Below are positions 10,875 to 22,259 of a stretch of DNA of 64,000 bases, piece after piece (the first letter of the stretch is position 1; each line of letters opens with the position of its first letter). The translations under genes and the position numbers were made by a program. Source of the DNA: Ligustrum vulgare (taxonomy: Eukaryota > Streptophyta > Magnoliopsida > Lamiales > Oleaceae); assembly GCA_963555705.1 (NCBI GenBank), contig OY743172.1:28457446-28521445 (forward strand). Direction: 5' to 3'. The notes beneath the pieces are model-generated. The model saw only the letters and a program-made list of their open reading frames with translations. It was not told where the DNA came from and ran no database searches.

Positions 10875-13246
10875 TGTGACGACCCGAATTCTCGACCATT
10901 CGAGTGCCACTAAAAGTGACTCATATCATATTATCGAGACTTAAATAGTAATGTAAAATTATTCAAAAGAATAATTAGAATCCCATAATTTTATCTGTGA
11001 ATAAAAATAGAACATAATTTTCTTACATAAAGTTCAACATAATTATCTCATCAATCTTAACCACTTTTGCCACTTCCATGTTGACCGCCTCGAACCTTCA
11101 ATTATCTGAAAATGGTAAATATCGTGGAGTGAGATTTATAAAATCCCAGTAAGTATACCAAGCATAAATTTTCTTTTGAAAGCATATGGATCATTTTCAT
11201 CATAACATAGGATAGGATCGAAATACTCATAAACATAGGGAGACACAAGAATTTTACCGAACTTAAATGGCAAGAATTCTTATGTGTAGCGCTACTAAAC
11301 TCCGGTCCCCTTAGCATAATCATAAACATATCATATGGAACCCATAACAATCTTGTGAGATTGATTTCATAGCAATGATCCAAACATTTTCATAAAAACA
11401 TAAGATATACTTACTTGTCATAAAAACATACTTACTTTTCATAAAAATATAAGGTGTATTTACCTTTCATAAAAACATACTTATTTTTCATAAAAATATA
11501 AGATATACTTACTTGTCATAAAAACATACTTACTTTTCATAAAAACATAAGGTGTATTTACCTTTCATAAAAACATACTTACTTTTCATAAAAACATAAG
11601 ATATACTTACTTGTCATAAAAACATACTTACTTTTCATAAAAACATAAGGTAATACCTTTCATAAAAACATACTTACTTTTCATAAAAACATAAGGTATA
11701 TTTACCTTTCATAAAAACATACTTAATTTTCATAAAAACATAAGATATACTTACATTTCATAACAACATACTTAATTTTCATAAAAACATAAGATATACT
11801 TACATTTCATAACAACATACTTAATTTTCATAAAAACATAAGATATACTTACATTTCATAACAACATACTTAATTTTCATAAAAATATAAGATATACTTA
11901 CATTTCATAACAACATACTTAATTTTCATAAAAACATAAGATATACTTACTTGTCATAAAAACATACTTACTTTTCATAAAAACATAAGGTAATACCTTT
12001 CATAAAAACATACTTACTTTTCATAAAAACATAAGATATATTTATCTTTCATAAAAACATACTTACTTTTCATAAAAACATAAGATATACTTACATTTCA
12101 TAACAACATACTTAATTTTCATAAAAACATAAGATATACTTACATTTCATAACAACATACTTAATTTTCATAAAAACATAAGATATACTTACATTTCATA
12201 ACAACATACTTAATTTTCATAAAAACATAAGATATACTTACATTTCATAACAACATACTTAATTTTCATAAAAAACATAAGATATACTTACTTGTCATAA
12301 AAACATACTTACTTTTCATAAAAACATAAGGTGTATTTACCTTTCATAAAAACATACTTACTTTTCATAAAAACATAAGATATACTTACTTGTCATAAAA
12401 ACATAAGGTATATTTATCTTTCATAAAAACATACTTACTTTTCATAAAAACATAAGATATACTTACTTTTCATAAAAACATAAGATATACTTACTTTTCA
12501 TAAAAACATAAGATATACTTACCTTTTAAAAGATTAAAATGAAGTGTAGTAGTAAATGGACCAAAACTTTCTTGACCACCTTGAATTTCTCTTACTTGTG
12601 GATTTTGTCAAGAGGTTGGAAATAAGTGTATATGTGTAGAGTTGTGTGTAAAAGAGATGGGTTTAAATAGATGTATAAAGTTGGCATATTGTAAACATAA
12701 TCATTCAATTCTATTAATTTTAACACATCCTTTTCTTAAAGTAAAGCACCATTCATATACTTTTCCATATTTATACAAATATTATGCTCTTCATGATTAC
12801 ATATAATGGAGTATATAATTCATTCATATACTTTTCCATATTTATACAAATATTATGCTCTTCATGATTACATATAATGGAGTATATAATTCATTCATAT
12901 ACTTTTCCATATTTATTAAATTAAGATTCTCATAATTATTATATATAATGGAACCTCTCATGCTTGCATATATTTTCTTAATTTCAATAATAAAAATAAT
13001 TTTTGTATAAATAAATATTGGGATAACATTGAATTAAGTACTTGGACTTAATATACTTTAAATCAAGAGAATGGAGATATTTTTAGAAATTCGGAATTTA
13101 ATTTAAAATCGAACGATCTCGATTATTTCTTGACTTGGCTATACGAATACTTCGTGGAGTTAACTTAATAAAAATGGGTGAAATAGTAGCGACACGATTT
13201 TCTATTAAAATAATTATTAATCGCGTAAAAATTCTTGGTCGCTACA
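10875..13246 (-). repeat. 5' LTR of the LOG-carrying element
   Basis: 2372 bp, same length as the left LTR, and differing by eye only at about 11088 (C for T) and in one unit of the array near 12190-12210. Confidence 0.93.
11385..12523. repeat. minisatellite array inside the second LTR
   Basis: Same array as at 5584-6722, preserved unit by unit apart from single-base differences. Confidence 0.9.
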
Positions 13247-13251
13247 CTTCT
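13247..13251. other. target-site duplication CTTCT (right)
   Basis: Exact match to 5069-5073. Confidence 0.9.
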
Positions 13252-14036
13252 GCACTTTTCTCTCTCATTTCTCTCATACGCCTTTTTGATTCCTGGCGAT
13301 TTTTCTCTCTTTTCACTTTGATTCTTTAGAAGAAAATTTGTGATATTCTTCTAAGTTGTTGTAATAGATTAGAGAGTGTTTTGGGTTCTTGTAAACACAT
13401 TTTGATTCTAGTTTTTTGAGAGTTATTACGAGTTTTTGTGCGATCTGCAGTTTGAGATGTTTCTGTAAACTTTTGAGTTTTGATTCAAACTTTTATTGTA
13501 ATTCTTGTAAAAGATCGTTTGTAAATCAATAAAATTTAGCCGTTTTGGTTGGGTTTATGATTTTGGAATCCTTTACAAGGTTGTATTAAGTCTTTATTTG
13601 ATAAATTTTAAACATTTTATTACTTTTTGAAGGCCAAAGCAGCGGTTTGACGTGGCATTCTAATGATTTGTTTGGAAAGTTCAATTACTGGTCAATCGCT
13701 TGTTTTATGCACGAATTATGCTAGATTTTTCTCGACGCTCACCCCGGGATGACTCCCTACTCATATAGGTGTGGGCACACACACTGCGGGTCTCATACTC
13801 ATGTGAGTGAGGGTTCATTCTTGAGGTGAACGTCGAGGGGAGTGTAGCATTACCTTTTATGCACTGCGGTAATATTTCCGCTGGCACTACAACACCAAGC
13901 AACCAGGTCCATCAACCTGGCCATCGACATGGTTCCCTATGTGCCTCTTGTTAATCCTAATCGGGTTGGCCAGAAGCAAGCAAGATGAGTGTGTCTTTCT
14001 TTTTTCTTAACATCTTGTCACGTACTCAAATGCTAC
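13252..14036. other. non-coding DNA with leader-like and hairpin-forming parts
   Basis: 13252-13560 is T-rich with phrases such as CTTCTAAGTTGTTGTAATAG and an AATAAA at about 13528, resembling a transcript end or an LTR R region. From 13730 to 13845 a GC-richer piece has arms CTCGACGCTCACC and GGTGAACGTCGAG that can pair. No gene recognised. Confidence 0.4.
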
Positions 14037-14039
14037 TAA

Positions 14040-14225
14040 GAGCCTGTTTAGTAATATGAAAAGTTTTAATTTTTGTAATTTTTTTATTTTTTGATTTGAT
14101 GGATGTATGGTTTAAAAAAATTTGAAAAGTCAAAAATTGTGGACTTGATTATGAATAAATGATTGAAATTGAGTTTCAAAAGTTGAGGTGAAAATTTTCC
14201 TGTAATAAAACCGTCAAACGGGCTC
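14040..14225. mobile_element. Tourist-like MITE, 186 bp
   Basis: Ends GAGCCTGTTT and AAACGGGCTC form an imperfect inverted repeat, and the element is flanked by TAA on both sides (14037-14039, 14226-14228), the usual PIF/Harbinger target duplication. Interior AT-rich and non-coding. Confidence 0.7.
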
Positions 14226-14228
14226 TAA

Positions 14229-16018
14229 GAATCAATGCACCTTCATTTTTCCCCCTAAACACTAATCTCAAAATGTCATCCAATCTTACGTTTTGTAGTT
14301 ATTTGAAAAAATAAAATAAAAATAAAAAAATGAAAGTTTTTTAACATGTTCATACATGTCGGTTTAGTATTTTAATCTGGATCACATGTGCTTTGTTCTA
14401 ACAAATGTATTCTTTTTTTTTATTATTTTTTTTATGTATTGACTGGGAGAATGTCTCACTTATTTGAAAAAATAATTTCAACTTGTTTTAATTAAAGTTT
14501 TCAGGCACGCTATTCAATTTATTTACGTTGAAAGTTGAAATAATAAGTTGGGTGCTAATCCAATTGGACAATCTTATTAGTAATAACTTGCCATCATTTA
14601 TACCTAATCACATTCAATGCTCACTTTAGTGGTTTTATTCGTCCCATCTAAATACAATTAATTTTCCACCACTCTTATAATGACTTCTATTGACTAACAG
14701 TTTTTTCATTTAATATGATATATTTATAAAAAAAATAAAAAAAATTAAAGATGTTAAAATTGTTGTTTAATCATATTAGACTGAACGAGACATAAAACCT
14801 CCCTTGTTATCTTGCTTGCTTTCGGATAAGGAAGTCTAATCACATCATTCTACCTTCCTAGCTTTTGTTACCTTAAGACTTTTTTTTTTTTTTTCCTTTT
14901 AGAACCTTGTTACTTTTAAGTAATTTTTTCGCCTGAGGCTTTCGGACAAGACTACTTACTCCAGTAGATTAGTAAGCTACCTCGTCTACTTTCAAGCAAG
15001 GGTAGCTCTAAAGGGAGAGTTTTTCAAAATCAGGCATAAGGAGCTTCAATCACCTTTGATATTTCACCCGCAGTTGAGGATAGAACTTTAAAATGTTGTA
15101 ATGTAATATTTATTTCTCATAAACTTAAATTTATGCACACAATTCGTAGTACGTTGAAAATTTGAGGACTAAATTAAAGATTACATACTTTGAAAAATAA
15201 TGCTATCTATATTCTATACCTACAACGATCATCATTTGTGGAATAAATATAAAATAGAATAAATATTATCCAATGCTTTTGATTTGCTAGTGTATTTCTA
15301 CATTGTAAATTACTTTCTATCATGTATTGAAAGCATATTAACTTGCAACTAAAGTGTTTAACTTTAATCCTCCATAATCCGTGCATGAGTTAGTGGAAAT
15401 ATTACAATTTTAAAAAGTTAATTGACCACCAATTTTGCTTTATTTTATAATATAATTAAGAATTAGCGTGACTTTATTTTGGATTTGGGTGAAGGTAAAT
15501 CTATCCGCTATCTATCTGCCAGCGGTCAGCCATTAACATAGAAAATGCAGAAAAGCATCAACTTCAAATCTTTATGTCTTCAATGAGGGATAAAGTGACA
15601 AAGTCACTGCATAAAAATGTTACCAAAAAGCTATGAGATTATTAAATAAAGCATGCAAACAATCATGTAACAGCACAAAGAGGTCCCCCTTTTAGTTTTA
15701 TTAAATTTTCTAATCCAAGTGGATTGATGTATATATATATATAAAATTCTAATTCAAGTGAGAAATAACGGAGAATTCAGAGTCTATTTCATTTATATCG
15801 GATCGGTTGTTGATGTACAGATGCATAAATATAATGTAAACATTGGATTCAGATCTTGCAAATGAAGTGCCGTATATATAACTTAATAATAACATAGTAT
15901 GTAAATATGTAGAGACACGAAACGATCATTGCATATTTTGTGCACGTTAGAACTTAATCGATAAAGAACTTCTCTATTTTATGACATATACCCACGGCTA
16001 TCATTTATCAATTATCAG
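14229..16018. other. AT-rich intergenic DNA
   Basis: No gene or clear element recognised. A TA dinucleotide run lies at about 15729-15743, and a poly-T run at about 14880-14894. Confidence 0.4.
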
Positions 16019-16170
16019 GTCATCAACTTTTTTGAGATTTATAAACAACATTTTTTCACATCACTTTTTAATCACACACATTTCTCCAAATCACTTTTCA
16101 ACCATATATTTTATCTCGAAAACGTAACATTATTTATTTATGAACAAAAACTTTACCAAACAAAGGGTTT
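16019..16170. mobile_element. degenerate MITE (same family as 2146 and 35267)
   Basis: Contains ATTTATAAACAACATTTTTTC, CACTTTTCAACCATATATTTTATCTCGAAAA and the right end CTTTACCAAACAAAGGG in the same order as the other copies. Target duplication not clear. Confidence 0.45.
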
Positions 16171-16677
16171 AACATTTGTGTTTTTGATAACTGAGGAAAA
16201 ACAAAAGTTTCAATCTCAAACATTTTATGTATCTCGTGGTTATGCATCCTAACCTTTAAAAGTGAAGTTTTGGATATCATGTGATTAGACTTTAAAATCG
16301 AACCCATTTTTTGGCTTGTTGAATTGGAGATATTTAATTTCACAACTTTCCCTTCTAACCTCTAAGTTCAATTGAAAGTCATTGACATTTCATCAATGAT
16401 TTTGGTTAAATCAGGAATATAAATAGATTGTGATAATGTTGTTCCTGATTGATAGGGATTAAAATCATATTTTTTTGTATATTTTGATAAATATCGATGA
16501 AATGTATGATTAAAAATTTGTGAGTTGTATAAAATATGTGATTAAAATTATTTGTTCACTTCGACTTAGATTAATAGGGCATTCTCTCTTTTGAAGATTG
16601 ATGAGACCATATTCACGTAATATTTAGTTGATTAAACTCTTGTTTGAGCTCCATTCTAATTTACTTGTAAAATTTAT

Positions 16678-16843
16678 CTCTGTTCTAAAAAAATTCCATA
16701 TACTTATATTTAGGTGTGCTTAAACTTGAAACTTGACCTTCACGCTTTGTTTGCGCATTGTACGGCTTTTTTGCGATTAGGTGGGCTTAAGCTTGAAGCC
16801 CGACCTTCCCGCTTCGTCACGCTTTACGAATTTTAAAACTATG
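16678..16843. mobile_element. hAT MITE (CAGTGTT family), inverted, 166 bp
   Basis: Reverse-orientation relative of 3832-4025: phrases such as GCTTCGTCACGCTTTACGAA read as the complement of that copy. A perfect 8-bp duplication AAATTTAT flanks it (16670-16677 and 16844-16851). The outer inverted repeats have diverged. Confidence 0.75.
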
Positions 16844-17432
16844 AAATTTATAAAGAAATTTTACTTTTGAACTTCACTTTCTTAAAAAGATAAAAAAATA
16901 ACTATTTTAAAAATGTAATATATCCAAAAATAGGGACTCAAACAAACCTTAAAAATCAATGAGACCTCGTCGATTAATCATGAATGAAATGAATGAAAAT
17001 TAATCAGTATCGAGATTTTTTCATATATCTCTTTATCAGTTATCACCATTCTACTTTTAAATAAAGTGAGTGAATATTTTTGATGCTACAAAGATGTGAG
17101 GTGTATTTTCGTCATTTCTCCGGTACTTAAGTTAAAGAAGAGGGAAAATATTAAACGTAAGACTTGAACTAAAATAATAATTGTATAGGATTGTGAATTG
17201 GGTCTGACGACTGGGTGTCGAACCCAAACATACGAAAGTCATTAGTCCAGACAAGGTAACCCCATACATGGTGATTTTCTTTTCACGGTTAAAAGAAATG
17301 TTCAGAATATACGAGGTGATTGGGGTGTACAAAGTCAGTGAGATTCCAAACGGGTCAGAGGGGCTATGTTTGTCAAACGCGTGGGCTTTTGGCTCAAGTC
17401 AAGTCATACAAAATCAGTGCACATCAGTTGTC

Positions 17433-17456
17433 AAAAAAAAAAAAAAAAAAAAAAAA
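17433..17456. repeat. poly-A tract
   Basis: An uninterrupted run of about 24 A, followed by a second A-rich run near 17510-17523. No adjoining retroposed gene recognised. Confidence 0.9.
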
Positions 17457-17744
17457 ATCTGTGCACATCAATAATATATCAAAATTATTTGAGAAAATTA
17501 AATATAAAAATAAAAAAAAAAAATAGAAGGGACCAATTGCTGCATTCTTGACCAATATTATAGTACTAGCCACCCCACGGCTATCCTCCACAACTTTTCT
17601 TCAATTTAAAAGGTTGCAATAAATGAAACAAAAAGAAAAAAAGATCCCCGAAGACTCTGTTGCCTGCCTTAAATGTTCACAGTTCGTGCGTGGGCCACTC
17701 TATTGACTTTAGCATTGAAGCCAATGTTTGCCACTGATTATAAT

Positions 17745-17915
17745 CTAGTCCCCGATAGGTAAAGTGATTAGAAATCAATTTATATTCTGCACAATTTTTC
17801 AAATAATTTTTTAACTACATATATTTTTTCACTCTAATTTTTAAACACATTTACCGCAAAAAACCAAATAAATTGGTTTATAATCAACTTGAAGGATCCG
17901 AACAGAGGCCTAGAT
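17745..17915. mobile_element. probable MITE
   Basis: Left end TAGTCCCCGATAGG and the reverse complement of the right end, TAGGCCTCTGTTCGG, match imperfectly. The interior is AT-rich like the neighbouring MITEs. Confidence 0.4.
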
Positions 17916-18012
17916 ATATTTTAAATCAAAATTAATAATTAGTTTTTATCGATATGTAAATATTCACCAAAATCTACTAAAAATTAAATTTTTATCTCCA
18001 TTCAAACAAGAA

Positions 18013-18176
18013 ATAAGCCCTTGTTTGGTAATTATTAAAATTTAGATTTTAATATAAAGTCAATATTAATTTTAACCACTTATTTTAATTTTTCAACCAC
18101 ACATTTAAAAAAAAAAAAATTACAACCATACATTTCATCAACTTCTATCAAAATTTACTAAAAATATTAATTTTTT
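18013..18176. mobile_element. partial MITE (CCTTGTTTGGT family)
   Basis: Starts GCCCTTGTTTGGTAATTATT and carries internal phrases ATTTCATCAACTT and AAAATTTACTAAAAAT shared with 34178-34341. The right terminal repeat is missing where the next MITE begins. Confidence 0.4.
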
Positions 18177-18177
18177 A

Positions 18178-18509
18178 AGCCTCTGTTTGGTAAAAAAATA
18201 TCATAAACAAAGAATCAGGCCCCTGTTTGGTTCCTATTTTTTCATCTCATTTTTCTACAGTACTCAATCTATACTATGTATCTTACTTTTGACCTACGAT
18301 TTTTGACTTTTCAACTCAATCTTCACTTCACATTATCTAAAGACTCAACTTTTTTCAAAAATTGATGGGAATCAAACAAGGGCCAGATGTTATTAATGTA
18401 AAACATGTGATTAAAAAGTGCTTGAAGAAAATGTGTGGTCAAGGAGTATTTTGAAAGATGAATTGCTTATGAACTTGTTTATAAGAAGTTTACCAAACAT
18501 AGGCTTAAT
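18178..18509. mobile_element. MITE interrupted by a second MITE
   Basis: Left end AGCCTCTGTTTGGTAAA and right end TTTACCAAACATAGGCT are inverted repeats flanked by TTAA on both sides. The element is split by the 167-bp MITE at 18218-18384. With the inner piece ignored it has the same structure as 35267-35396. Confidence 0.6.
18218..18384. mobile_element. inner MITE, 167 bp
   Basis: Inverted ends GGCCCCTGTTTGGTTCC and GGGAATCAAACAAGGGCC, non-coding interior. It lies within the MITE at 18178-18509. Its own target duplication is not evident. Confidence 0.6.
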
Positions 18510-18547
18510 CTCAATCTAAGTAAGCTTCCATATGGTAGACTATTTAT

Positions 18548-18951
18548 CAATGTTTAGAAAATCGGATCGGACCAGTCGGTTCGACCGGAAATCGGCCGGA
18601 AAACCATTGGTTCTCCATAAAAACCAATTGGAAAAAAAAGGCCGGTTCAACCAGTTTTCAACTGGTTCAACCGATAACCGGCTGATTTTTAAAACTCGAT
18701 TTTCTTTTTTTCTTTTTGCTTTTCTCTAGTTGTTTTAAGCTACTTTTGTATATAATTTTATTTTCTAAATGAGTAAATATTGGTTTATTTGTAAAATAAC
18801 TTATTTTTTAAAATTTTTTGTGATTTTTGGAATAATTTTTGATGTTTTAATTGAAACCGATTCAACCCCGATTTATCCCAATCGGACCTTTTGACCCTTG
18901 ACGTTGCCTTTCCTGGTTGGTTTGAATCTGTTTCCGATTTTCAAAACACTG
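18548..18951. mobile_element. hAT MITE (CAGTGTT family), 404 bp
   Basis: Ends CAATGTTTAGAAAATCGGA and, reversed, CAGTGTTTTGAAAATCGGA are near-perfect inverted repeats. A perfect 8-bp duplication CTATTTAT flanks it (18540-18547 and 18952-18959). The left half is rich in GGTTC/GAACC and CCGG phrases. No coding capacity. Confidence 0.88.
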
Positions 18952-19658
18952 CTATTTATAAAGAAGTTTTATAAACAATATATTTTAAAACTACTTTTTA
19001 ATCAAATGTATTTTTTCTAATTATTTTTTAATAATATATTTAATCTCGGAAACATATATTATTTGATATTTGTTTGTTGACCAAAAAAGAAAAAAAATTA
19101 CCAAATAAATAAAGACTAGACAAATGTGAAAGTTGGTCATATCTCGTTCTGATAATTCATAATACACCGAACTAGCCGTTCATAAGGGGGTCCCACGAAT
19201 AATGTATCTACTGTCTAGTCACCGAAATCTAAAGGGTCTTTTACTGCATAGTTAACGGCGTCAATTTTGCAGTAAAAAAATTATAGGATCCCGTGACAAG
19301 CAAGAGGCGAGGCCGCGAGAATGGCATCACACTTTTTTTTTTTTTTAAACGTGGACCCAGGGCACCGTTTCATCCAATTTTTAATTCTTAAACTTTACGT
19401 TCGTGTCTGGATTGAAAAAATAAAATAAAAAAAGTTAAAAATTGTGAAGATACCTCACATGTCTCAACGGTCATGAACTGCATTTTTCGGGGCGATTCTG
19501 AGATTGTGTAAGAGTTGCGACGAATAAAATACTATAATTTTGGGCACCAAAAATAAAAAAAATATAGTAAGTTATATAATTTTTATTTTTGTTTTTTTAA
19601 AATAAAATTAATCTATATAACTGGACCATCTTTTAAACAGACAAACCTATGTCCATGG

Positions 19659-19829
19659 CAATTTTGCTACAGTCACAATTAGGGTCACAATGAGGATCAC
19701 AATTTGCTTACGTGGCACAATCCTTTCTTTTCACACATCACATCATCTTTTTAATCAACAACAATAACACATCCACATCATCAAATTGTCATCTACATTG
19801 TTACCACAATTGTGCACTTAGATTAATTC
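19659..19829. mobile_element. MITE, 171 bp, MULE-like target duplication
   Basis: Flanked by the 10-bp direct repeat ATGTCCATGG (19649-19658, 19830-19839), a length expected of Mutator-like insertions. The ends, around TCACAATTAGGGTCACAATG and, reversed, GCACAATTGTGGTAACAATG, are imperfect inverted repeats. The related hAT copy at 3600-3650 lacks this segment, which shows it is an insertion. Confidence 0.7.
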
Positions 19830-20186
19830 ATGTCCATGGTCCATTGACGGATTGACCTATTTTTTAAATAGTCCAAACTTAACCCTAAATTTAATTTTAG
19901 TCTTCACTCTTCAAAGTTCAAAATCTCGCCGGTTCATCCTTCTTTTATCATCTCCTCCACAAAAATCAACACAAATCATGAAATCAACTTTCTACTAATT
20001 TCTAGTTTATTCTAAGTACTCGGTAAATTTTCCAATTCACTTGTTTAATGTCTCTTCAAATTTTATAAAATAGAGTTTTTTTTTTTTTTCATAACAAACA
20101 TAATTGTATAAATATCTTTCGTTGAGTTTTAATGAAAAAGGATTTGGAAGTTGCGCATCCCATCTTTTAAAACTGAATGGAAAAAT

Positions 20187-20460
20187 ATTATGTCCTTGTT
20201 TGGTGGAAATTACAATCGAATTTTGGTAGATTTCAATAAAAGTTGATGAGATGTGTGTCGTAATCCAAGAAAATCATATCCGTTTTGTTTTATTTTAGCA
20301 GCGACGAACTTAAATATCAATTACAAGATCAAATAGTATTTTGGCTACTGATTTTGGATCGATACTTTGAAAAGTTGTGAATCTCATAAAATATATGATT
20401 GAAATTGATTGACTTTTGACTTAAATTTAAATCAGATTTTAATTTATATCATACTGAGGG
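20187..20460. mobile_element. Tourist-like MITE with internal insertion
   Basis: Starts TCCTTGTTTGGTGGAAATTA and shares internal phrases (CATAAAATATATGATTGAAA, TTGACTTTTGACTTAAA) with 34178-34341. About 100 extra bases lie in the middle and the right terminal repeat is unclear. Confidence 0.4.
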
Positions 20461-20819
20461 TATATTTATATCTTGAAAAGTATATTTGATTTTTTATTTA
20501 TTATTGGGACACAAACATCTATCATCTATGATTCTATTCTAATAATCAATTAATCACTCATTTATTTTGGTACACTATTTTTCATGTAATTATATTACTG
20601 AATTGCTTGATTTTTGCTCACTTCAAATGGCTGAATTTGTTACTTGCATGATCCTTTCTAGTTTTTCTTTGATTTCTTAGGTATATTGAAATTCTAAAGC
20701 CTCACATAATTATTAGTTCTGCAAATGTTTGATGAATGATACTTCTACTGTTTTATTATAATAAACTAGGTTAGATTTTTTCGTAAATGTTTATCTTCTA
20801 TTCAGTTTTTTTTTTCTTG

Positions 20820-20986
20820 GGCAGTAAAAAGATTAAAATGCATCCTAAAAAAAAAAAAAAAAACTATCTGGATGTGACAAATGAAAGAAAAAATAGAATA
20901 TGTGAAGAGTTAATACAATCTCAAAAATGTACTCTTGATAGATTTGTGGTTAGAAAAATGGAAGATAAAAGAGCCTATTTTATGTA
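20820..20986 (+). pseudogene. hAT (ZMYM1-like) transposase N-terminus
   Basis: The frame reads KKKKK..., then NRICEELIQSQKCTLDRFV. This matches the lysine-rich N-terminus and the EELIQSQxGALDKF motif of plant TTF-type zinc-finger hAT transposases. It ends at a TAA at 20985-20987. An acidic region (EDLANDHQPNHEEDFGLNDN, about 21155-21215) continues in another frame up to the Tat-like insertion. Confidence 0.6.
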
Positions 20987-21230
20987 AGAGAAATTGAAGA
21001 AAATTTTGAATGCATGGATGAAAAATTGTTGAAAAGTGTGTAAAGTTATGAGTCCCATAAAAATGTGTAGTTGAAAATAAATTTGAAGAATATGTTGTTG
21101 AATTTCTCCTGGACCAAATAGGGTCAGAGTCTCTATAATTGACACATCAATGGAAGATTTAGCTAATGACCATCAACCAAATCATGAGGAAGACTTTGGA
21201 CTCAATGACAATGACAATGAAGATGGTCAC

Positions 21231-22028
21231 TATTATGGTCATGCCTAAATGGAAATTACACGTCAACTATATGGGCCTACCAGGGGGTTCCACAAAACAT
21301 CCAATCACCTAATCCGGACTTGCAAGCTGGACTATGAATACCAAACTAACAGGACTTTTATGTGCCAGACTCATGGTTTGCCAGGTCAGTACCCAGGAAA
21401 GGTGTCTGTGATTACCAAACTGGTTGGACTCTTATGTGCCAGGGTTAGTACCCAGGAAAGGTGATTGTAGATACCAAGTTGGTTGGACTCTTATGTGTCA
21501 GACTCATGTTGTGCTGGACTCATGCTTTCCTAGGGTGATAAGACAGCTCGAGGTGATTTGTCTGCAAAAGACGGCTAGATGTGACAATATCTATAATAAG
21601 GAGAAGTACTCTCTTACAACAGCTATAACTCTACACTTATGGGTAATGATTATTACCAAGAAATAATTTACCTCGTGAAAAATTGAGGTTTGGTCACATG
21701 TAAAGCTTTACACGTGTCACGGTCCTAAATATCAACCCTTCTTTAAATAAATCAAATTTGCCTCCAAGAAAGAGGTTAGTAATTCAACACATTACACACA
21801 ATACACATAATCTAACTCTCGTTTCTCTTTTCTACATACTTATATTTTCTGCATCCAATTATATTTACTCACAATGACTCATGACTTGAGCGTTGGAGTG
21901 CAAACGTGTACTTCCTTGGCCCCCGTTGCATACTGGCAGTTTGTCCAAGTGCATAGGAATTTCATGTGTTCAAGAGGGAGGAGCTGAGACATGTTGATAT
22001 AAGATCCTACCAGATTTCGTGGTCAACA
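21231..22028 (+). repeat. 5' LTR of Tat-like copy B
   Basis: Starts TATTATGGTC (a mutated TGTTACGATC) and ends GGTCAACA. The body aligns with 32641-33465 (for example CCAGGAAAGGTG and AGGAGAAGTACTCTCTTACA in both). Confidence 0.85.
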
Positions 22029-22048
22029 TTTTTTGCGCCGTCTATGGG
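22029..22048 (+). other. primer-site region of Tat-like copy B
   Basis: TTTTTTGCGCCGTCTATGGG directly follows the LTR. Compare the usual GGCGCCGTCTGTGGG in Tat-lineage elements; one G of GGCGCC is lost. The matching tRNA was not determined. Confidence 0.6.
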
Positions 22049-22259
22049 AAACCACATTTCAAACCACAAAATCACACGATAAAAAACTCCTAAGAAACCG
22101 GTAAAAAGGAAAAAAAAAAAAAACCTTTTAAAAAAGATTGGTAAAAAGCTACTAAGAAATCTTAAAAAATGCAAGACACATTTTGAAAAATATTGGTAAA
22201 AAGGTACTAAGAAACCTTGGAAAAAGAAAAAATATCTTGAAAAAGATTGATAAAAGACG

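Larger units (their letters stand above)
5074..13246 (-). mobile_element. young non-autonomous LTR retrotransposon carrying a LOG gene fragment
   Basis: Complete 8173-bp element: LTRs 5074-7445 and 10875-13246 (2372 bp each), internal region 7446-10874, perfect target duplication CTTCT (5069-5073 and 13247-13251). Orientation is minus. A tRNA-iMet primer site, TGGTATCAGAGCC on the minus strand, lies at 10860-10872 next to the right LTR, and a purine tract abuts the left LTR at 7446-7458. The 3' sequence reading CGAGGACGAAATTATTTTAAGGGGG resembles chromovirus-type Ty3/gypsy ends. The 3.4-kb interior holds no gag, protease, RT or integrase, so movement must depend on another element. By eye the LTRs differ at only two sites (near 5287 and 6391), so insertion is recent. 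Confidence 0.93.
19490..21230 (+). mobile_element. 5' half of a hAT (TTF/ZMYM1-type) element
   Basis: Its leader (about 19500-19650 and 19860-20040) and the stretch 20450-20640 match, in opposite orientation, the hAT remnant at 2606-3773. It carries the transposase N-terminus (20820-20986), and the coding continues beyond the Tat-like insertion at 33471-33724. A 171-bp MITE (19659-19829) and a Tourist-like MITE (about 20187-20460) sit in its leader. The element is dead: it is interrupted and has stops. Confidence 0.6.

Noticed and set aside
17160..17290. Possible tRNA-derived SINE on the minus strand (GGTTCGACACCC, B-box-like)
   Set aside because: No convincing A box at the right distance, no tail or target duplication, so not called.
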